27,500 bases of DNA from Glandiceps talaboti (Eukaryota; Hemichordata; Enteropneusta; Spengelidae). Position 1 is the first letter of the stretch. Every line of letters begins with the position of its first letter. Made by a program: the position numbers and the translations under genes. Below the pieces are notes generated by a model. That model was not told the DNA's origin, did no database searches, and saw nothing but the letters and a program-made list of their open reading frames with translations. The stretch spans positions 28,292,181 to 28,319,680 of the forward strand of contig NC_135552.1 in the NCBI RefSeq assembly GCF_964340395.1. Direction: 5' to 3'. Of the stretch, positions 21,252 to 27,500 are shown piece by piece.

Positions 21252-21975
21252 AGTAGTAGTATATTGAGACAGAATTCTGTGTAGTGGTATATTGAGACTG
21301 AATTCTGTGTAGTAGTATCTTGAGACAGAATTCTGTGTAGTAACTTATATTGAGACAGAATTCTGTGTAGTGGTATATTGAGACAGAATTCTGTGTAGTA
21401 ACTTATATTGAGACAGAATTCTGTGTAGTAGTATATTGAGACAGAATTCTGTGTAGTAGTATATTGAGACAGAATTCTGTGTAGTGGTATATTGAGACAG
21501 AATTCTGTGAAGTAGTATCTTGAGACAGAATTCTGTGAATTAGTATATTGAGACAGAATTTTGTGTAGTCACGACAGAATTCTGTGTAGTAGTATATTGA
21601 GACAGAATTCTGTGTAGTGGTATATTGAGACAGAATTCTGTGTAGTGGTATATTGAGACAGAATTTGTTTAGTGGTATATTGAGACAGAATTCTGTGTAG
21701 TGGTATATTGAGACAGAATTCTGTGTAGTGGTATATTGAGACAGAATTCTGTGTAGTGGTATATTGAGACAGAATTCTGTGTAGTGGTATATTGAGACAG
21801 AATTTGTGTAGTGGTATATTGAGACAGAATTCTGTGTAGTGGTATATTGAGACAGCATTCTGTGTAGTACTATATTGAGACAGAATTCTGTGTAGTACTA
21901 TATTGAGACAGAATTCTATGTAGTAGTATATTGAGACAGAATTCTATGTAGTAGTATGTTGAGACAGAATTCTGT
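21252..21975 (+). repeat. 28-bp minisatellite, about 26 copies
   Basis: The consensus unit runs GTAGTGGTATATTGAGACAG then AATTCTGT. Edge units carry GTAGTAGTAT or GTAACTTAT variants, while the central block (about 21610-21845) is almost all GTGGTAT. A truncated unit (TAGTCACGACAG) lies near 21567. The 151-codon minus frame across it is a repeat translation with an 84-bp supercycle. Confidence 0.97.
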
Positions 21976-22342
21976 GCATGTGGCATTTTCACTGCCGACC
22001 CTAAACTTATTTGAAGTCTCGCGAGAAATAGTGGATGCGGAAACTGACATCAACTTAAAAAGACAATATAAAGCTGTTCTTCCAATCTGTAATGGCTGTA
22101 CATCTGATGAGAAGACACCAATAACACAGAGACCATATCGAAAACAACGGAAATTATATCTACCTGAACTACTCACACATCAAAAAAATCTATCTACCCC
22201 AACTATTCTAAAATTGAGCGTAATCGGAACTGTACAATCTTTAAGCATAAAAACAAGTGTACTGAATAATTGTAGCTCACTGGACTTTTCTTTAGAGATT
22301 CATGACATATGCATAGCATCATTTATTTTCAAGCATCATTAG
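21956..22342 (+). CDS. 128-codon open frame beginning in the minisatellite (doubtful)
   Basis: The ATG lies in the last 28-bp unit and the frame runs through about 370 bp of unique DNA to TAG. The translation is hydrophilic and mixed in composition (for example KRQYKAVLPICNGCTSDEKT and RPYRKQRKLYLPELL), with no recognised domain. It is the longest non-repetitive frame apart from the PAN exon. The antisense strand is also open for much of its length, which weakens the case. It might be an exon of the PAN-EGF gene or a chance frame; no good acceptor-donor pair was found. Confidence 0.17.
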   Translation: MLRQNSVHVAFSLPTLNLFEVSREIVDAETDINLKRQYKAVLPICNGCTSDEKTPITQRPYRKQRKLYLPELLTHQKNLSTPTILKLSVIGTVQSLSIKTSVLNNCSSLDFSLEIHDICIASFIFKHH

Positions 22343-22387
22343 GTTACATGGTAAATTCGGCCATCAAATAAAGGTCTCATTGCAGTT

Positions 22388-23129
22388 GATGAGTTCTAAA
22401 AGGAACACGGTGTGATGATTTCTAAAAGGAACACGGTGGGGTGATTTCTAAAAGGAATACTATGTGGTGATTTCTAAAAGGAACACGATGTGGTGATTTC
22501 TAAAAGGAATACTATGTGGTGATTTCTAAAAGGAACATGATGTGGTGATTTCTAAAAGGAACACGGTGTGGTGATTTCTAAAAGGAACACGATGTGGTGA
22601 TTTCTAAAAGGAACATGATGTGGTGATTTCTAAAAGCAACACGGTGTGGTGATTTCTAAAAGGAACACGATGTGGTGATTTCTAAAAGGAACGCGGTGTG
22701 GTGATTTCTAAAAGGAACACGGTGTGGTGATTTCTAAAAGCAACACGTGGTGGTGATTTCTAAAAGGAACACGATGTGGTGATTTCTAAAAGGAACACGA
22801 TGTGGGGATTTCTAAAAGCAACACGGTGTGGTGATTTCTAAAAGGTACACGATGTGGTGATTTCTAAAAGGAACATGATGTGGTGATTTCTAAAAGCAAC
22901 ACGGTGTGGTGATTTCTAAAAGGAACACGATGTGGTGATTTCTAAAAGGAACACGATGTGGTGATTTCTAAAAGGAATACTATGTGGTGATTTCTAAAAG
23001 GAACACGATGTGGTGATTTCTAAAAGGAACATGATGTGGTGATTTCTAAAAGCAACACGGTGTGGTGATTTCTAAAAGGAACACTACATGGTGATTTCTA
23101 AAATTAAGGAACACGGTATGGTGATTTCT
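22388..23129 (+). repeat. 26-bp minisatellite, about 28 copies, with higher-order structure
   Basis: The unit is GATTTCTAAAAGGAACACGA followed by TGTGGT. Variants (ACACGAT, ACATGAT, CAACACGGT, ATACTAT) are not random. The trimer ACACGAT-ACATGAT-CAACACGGT recurs at about 22571, 22831 and 22987, offsets of 10 and 6 units. The array starts about 410 bp after the 28-bp minisatellite. Confidence 0.97.
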
Positions 23130-23317
23130 CATGAATATTCTATAGAGTGAATATTATTAATACGTTATATCATTCACTTTGATTCTAATCAATACTTGTT
23201 GAAAAAATTAATTGAGTTGGTATTGACTCAGACCCTGCCTACTTTAAAGGTGCATTGGAAAACCAGTACCCTATTGGCACCGGGATTTTTCAATGATTAT
23301 AGTTACTTCGTTTCCAG

Positions 23318-23346
23318 GCACTCGGCAATGACTACAAATATAAGCT
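23318..23346 (+). CDS. Candidate 29-nt microexon (unconfirmed)
   Basis: The segment follows a good acceptor (TTACTTCGTTTCCAG) and precedes a strong donor (GCT|GTAAGTGA). Read in phase 0 it gives ALGNDYKYK plus two bases CT. Those two bases join the first base of the next candidate exon at 23765 to complete a Leu codon without breaking the frame. Read after the phase-1 end of the EGF exon it would hit a TGA, so if it belongs to the PAN-EGF gene another exon of length 2 mod 3 must lie between 19463 and 23317. I found no such exon. Chance splice-like motifs are a real alternative. Confidence 0.25.
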
Positions 23347-23466
23347 GTAAGTGATGCAATTCTGTCGTAAGGATGTAAAGTGCTAGATGAAAATCAATCA
23401 AAGTTCACTTTTATTTGATTAACAAGAAGTCTTGAATTGTATATATACTATAAAGTGATATGTAAA

Positions 23467-23556
23467 AACTAATTAGTAATCCTTGAAGTTCATCTTGATA
23501 GTGATCAATTCAACTAATTAGTAACCCTTTAAGTTCATCTTGATAGTGATCAATTC
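23467..23556 (+). repeat. 45-bp tandem duplication
   Basis: Two copies beginning AACTAATTAGTAA at 23467 and 23512, differing at two positions, with a partial third start (AACTAG). It sits between the two candidate exons. Confidence 0.9.
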
Positions 23557-23764
23557 AACTAGTTTGCTACGAAAGAAAAGTCAATATATTCATAAGTGTT
23601 TCGGAATACTATTTTCGTCTATGTGCGTTTTCCCAGGAAAGATTTCACGATAACATTCACATTTTCACGTCATTTGCTACAATCATAGTAGCATCATGAT
23701 AGTCCCCCGCTTTGCTCCTTTTGAGTTATTTGAATCATACCATTTTCCTGTTTTACAAATTTAG

Positions 23765-23816
23765 TTATGAAATAGGAAACAATTCAACATGTGAATCAAT
23801 GCGCTTGGGTCAGAAG
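23765..23816 (+). CDS. Candidate 52-nt exon (unconfirmed)
   Basis: The segment is preceded by a pyrimidine-rich acceptor (TTTTCCTGTTTTACAAATTTAG) and followed by the donor AAG|GTAAAT. Only one of three frames is open, and it is the frame that continues from 23318-23346: YEIGNNSTCESMRLGQK. It has one cysteine and an N-glycosylation sequon (NNST), which fits an extracellular protein. It ends in phase 0. I do not recognise the domain, and no confident next exon was found. The shared frame and the two pairs of splice signals are the only evidence. Confidence 0.28.
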
Positions 23817-25040
23817 GTAAATGTTTCATATTTATTTAAACGATCTTTAATATCCTATCGGTTACTAGGAACGTCCTGAGAGTTTCATATACTTAGCTGC
23901 AGTCAAATCTATAACGTGCTCTCAATAGTCATTTGCATGACAGCTTCTTCTAGTGCTATCAATCAAATTAGTAAAAGGGTAGATACCGGATATGATGAGC
24001 TTTGGTCGTCATTTCCGGTAGGTCTGTACTTGATTTCTGCAGTACATTGTCCGCTGATTATTGGGTCGTTTTACCCGCGCTTACTTTTCATGTAATAAAA
24101 CGAAATCATATTCAAGTACTGACACTGTTTTTGCACAAGTAACTTTCTCACACCCCTTATCATTCCAAAATATATTTTGTTTTGTAAACAATCGGCAAAT
24201 TCAATATTTCTTAACAAAAATGTCCAGTGTGGAAGACCAGTCCAATTCCCAAGGGCGTGTGTCTTCCTTTCTGTGTAATTTATGTGCCAACAATTTATAC
24301 TCCCTCATGGAAGTCTGTTATTAATAAACGCATAGTTATCATAGCCATGCAGGAATTTTGACAATGTCACACATAAAACAAACTAAATCTTCGTTGTTTT
24401 CAAAGCGGATTATTTACCGGAACTGCAAGAATGATGCAAACATAATAGTAGACTGAGTCTCTATAAAGGTCTTAGAAATACAAGAAATATTAGACTTATA
24501 TATAAGCTTAATCTCAGACGATTTGTACACTCTGAGACGATTTATAATTCAAAGATTTCGAGGACTTAAGTATAATGCAATGAATAAATTCATGTCAAGA
24601 AATATTTCCCTTCTAAGCAGATTACTTTCTCGTCTAAGTTTATCACAGAATTTGAAAAAAATGTCTTGACCCCATAATCTGACTATTGAAATACAAAACA
24701 AATTTGTAAACGAAAAATGATAATCCTTAATACGTCTTCTTTGTAAAAAAAACAACATTTCTGTCATAACATAGTTCTACTACCTATATTATAGGGTAAA
24801 AATATCACAGCTTTTCATTTTCTGCGCGCGGAGGCCCCCGGGAGTCTTTAATGAACCAACTCCTCTTATTATAATGAATGTCTGAAATAACATAATATTA
24901 ACATCATTTCAGTTGAAATTGTCCTACATAAGATCACACTAAGACATTGTACACTAAACAACAAATGCGATGTAGATTTTATGCAAATTATGCACAGGCG
25001 CAGGGTTCAAATACAACCTCTGTCACGAGAAATAAACAAA
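23817..25040. other. No confident exon
   Basis: The frame at 24061-24324 begins at TTG rather than ATG and ends overlapping AATAAA (about 24322). An in-frame acceptor at 24240 lacks a pyrimidine tract, so a terminal exon there is weak. A GC-rich knot (GCGCGCGGAGGCCCCCGGGA) lies near 24823. Nothing else was recognised. Confidence 0.4.
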
Positions 25041-25100
25041 ATGGCGGATCGGTGCTTGAAATTAATACATTACGCTACGGTCGTTGTGTTGCGTTGTTGA
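25041..25100 (+). CDS. 19-codon small open frame with strong start context (doubtful)
   Basis: ACAAAATGG gives A at -3 and G at +4, and the frame reads MADRCLKLIHYATVVVLRC. The start overlaps an AAATGGCGG YY1-like motif, so the conserved-looking context may be a promoter element rather than translation. A TATAAAAG follows at 25146. Confidence 0.12.
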   Translation: MADRCLKLIHYATVVVLRC

Positions 25101-25297
25101 AGATTCAACATACTCTGTTTCCTAATCCTTAATCGGATATTACTTTATAAAAGGTACGAAAAGGAAATCAAAGTAAGTTAATGTAATTCACATAGAAAAG
25201 TAATCTCGGGATATGTAAATGTACATCATTCTTTAGAATACAACAATGGATTCTAGTGGATTCCAGTGGATACTTAGCGGGAATTGGTAACTTTGTG

Positions 25298-25467
25298 TGA
25301 CCCTACCCGATTCCATTTTCAAACAGTGGTCCTCCCTCAATTTCATTCAAAACTTGATCCTATCCCCTGTTCAAATATTACACAATTAACATGGGTTAAA
25401 AAACTATCAGATGTGAAACGGGATAACTTTAATTTTAAGTATCACCGCGGTCACAACGTCAAATGGT
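25298..25467 (+). mobile_element. Diverged fragment related to the 942-1601 MITE
   Basis: Ordered matches to the element's left half: TGACCCTACCCGATTCCAT versus TGACCCTACCCCGATTCCAT, then CCTCCCTCAATTTC, then CATGGGTTAAAAAACTATCAG versus CATGGTTTAAATGCTGTCAG, then CACCGCGGTCACAA versus CACCGCTGCCACCACAA. No matching terminal inverted repeat was seen, so it is an old or partial copy. Confidence 0.6.
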
Positions 25468-26254
25468 ATTACATATCCATCGACACCAACTTAGTGATTA
25501 CAATGTGCGGCAATCAACTAATCATGAATCAACACCTACAGGCCTTTGTTGTTATTTACAAGTGGTAAATATCAATTAAAAATTTGTTTGAAAACAATTA
25601 TGACGATTACCCATCAATCACGTTGGGGATAGTTCACAATACAAAACACAATGGTAAAATTTTAGATTTTCGTCCATAGGAAGGGTGTAAGGCCAAAAAT
25701 CGAATGTTGGTCTCTTGGATTTTCCGACAACCACCCTCTTTTAAACGACAATCCCAAAACTGCCGGCGGGAATTTATTCAGAATGCTGTAATTGAATTAA
25801 TACTAGGCCTAGAGACCTGCTGTGTCATATAAATTATGATCTTTGACTAAAAAGGACCGGCAATTATATTTCGCTGGGCAAGAAAATTGAATCCAACAGC
25901 TGGAAATTATGCAACGGATGGAATGATAATAGGACTATTAATATTTGTAGAATTGGCCTTGACATTTCAATCAACGAAAATTGAAATGAATGAAACTATT
26001 ATGTCTTTGACTGTGAAGGAAGAATTCATAATTAGTGATATCAACTGTGATTAGGCTGCAGCAGTGATGACATTACTAACATACCACGAGGAATGGAAAA
26101 GCAGATAACTGGATTAAAGTATGGTGTTAATGTTGATAACTTGAATATTTCTGTAATGATAGGGGCTGTGTATAATCTCTAACAGGAATTTATTCATGGT
26201 CGTCAGAATATGTACACAGAATTTAAAGACATTTCACTACACTAACTAATGTGC
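25468..26254. other. No recognised gene
   Basis: Unique AT-rich sequence. The frame 25284-25568 is mostly the transposon fragment. Confidence 0.5.

Positions 26255-27500
<1,246 letters not shown>

Noticed and set aside
21403-21858. 151-codon minus-strand open frame
   Set aside because: It is a three-frame walk through the 28-bp minisatellite (period 84 bp, 28 residues), not a gene.
21252-23129. Regularly spaced 26-28 bp repeats resembling a CRISPR array
   Set aside because: Units are directly contiguous with no unique spacers, and the surrounding DNA is eukaryotic. They are minisatellites.
24061-24324. 87-codon frame ending at AATAAA, considered as the terminal exon
   Set aside because: It starts at TTG, an in-frame stop lies just upstream, and the only in-frame acceptor (24240) has no pyrimidine tract.
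24995-25020. GGGTTCAAATAC resembling a tRNA/SINE B box
   Set aside because: No A box or foldable cloverleaf is found at the right distance.

Overview
This window is AT-rich animal (metazoan) nuclear DNA, mostly non-coding. It has no operons, no bacterial-type gene packing and no long uninterrupted genes. What it has instead is GT-AG splice signals flanking short cysteine-rich extracellular domains, many long tetranucleotide, dinucleotide and trinucleotide microsatellites, two large minisatellites, a MITE-like element, and a short TTAGGG run. A PAN/apple domain joined to an EGF-like domain fits an invertebrate such as a marine deuterostome or lophotrochozoan. I cannot name the species from sequence alone.

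The only firmly supported gene lies on the + strand. Its first recognisable coding exon (14454-14819) encodes a signal-peptide-like segment followed by a PAN/apple-type domain and ends at a consensus donor in phase 0. About 4.5 kb downstream, 19315-19462 encodes one complete EGF-like domain. It starts in phase 0, so it can splice directly to the PAN exon, and it ends at a consensus donor in phase 1. Two further short segments (23318-23346 and 23765-23816) have good splice signals and share one reading frame across their junction. They may be later exons, but at least one connecting exon would be missing. The encoded protein would be secreted or an extracellular part of a larger adhesion, lectin-like or matrix protein. 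Its 3' end is not identified.

Layout: 1-940 holds unique sequence, a 43-bp tandem repeat and a diverged inverted copy of it. Positions 942-1601 are a MITE-like element with terminal inverted repeats of about 36 bp. Positions 2313-2513 form a small exon-like or promoter-like patch. From 3.3 to 14.3 kb the sequence is non-coding, punctuated by microsatellites (GACA, AAAC, TGTC, CAA/CAG, ACAT) and small inverted repeats. From 14.45 to 19.46 kb lie the two exons and an intron full of simple repeats. A 28-bp minisatellite occupies 21252-21975 and a 26-bp minisatellite with higher-order structure occupies 22388-23129. Positions 23.3-27.5 kb hold candidate exons, a diverged relative of the MITE (about 25298-25467), a long (AG)n tract and otherwise unassigned sequence.

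Most long open frames in the window are translations of simple repeats and are not treated as genes. Non-repeat open frames of uncertain status are listed with low confidence. No rRNA, tRNA, CRISPR array or complete autonomous transposon was recognised.
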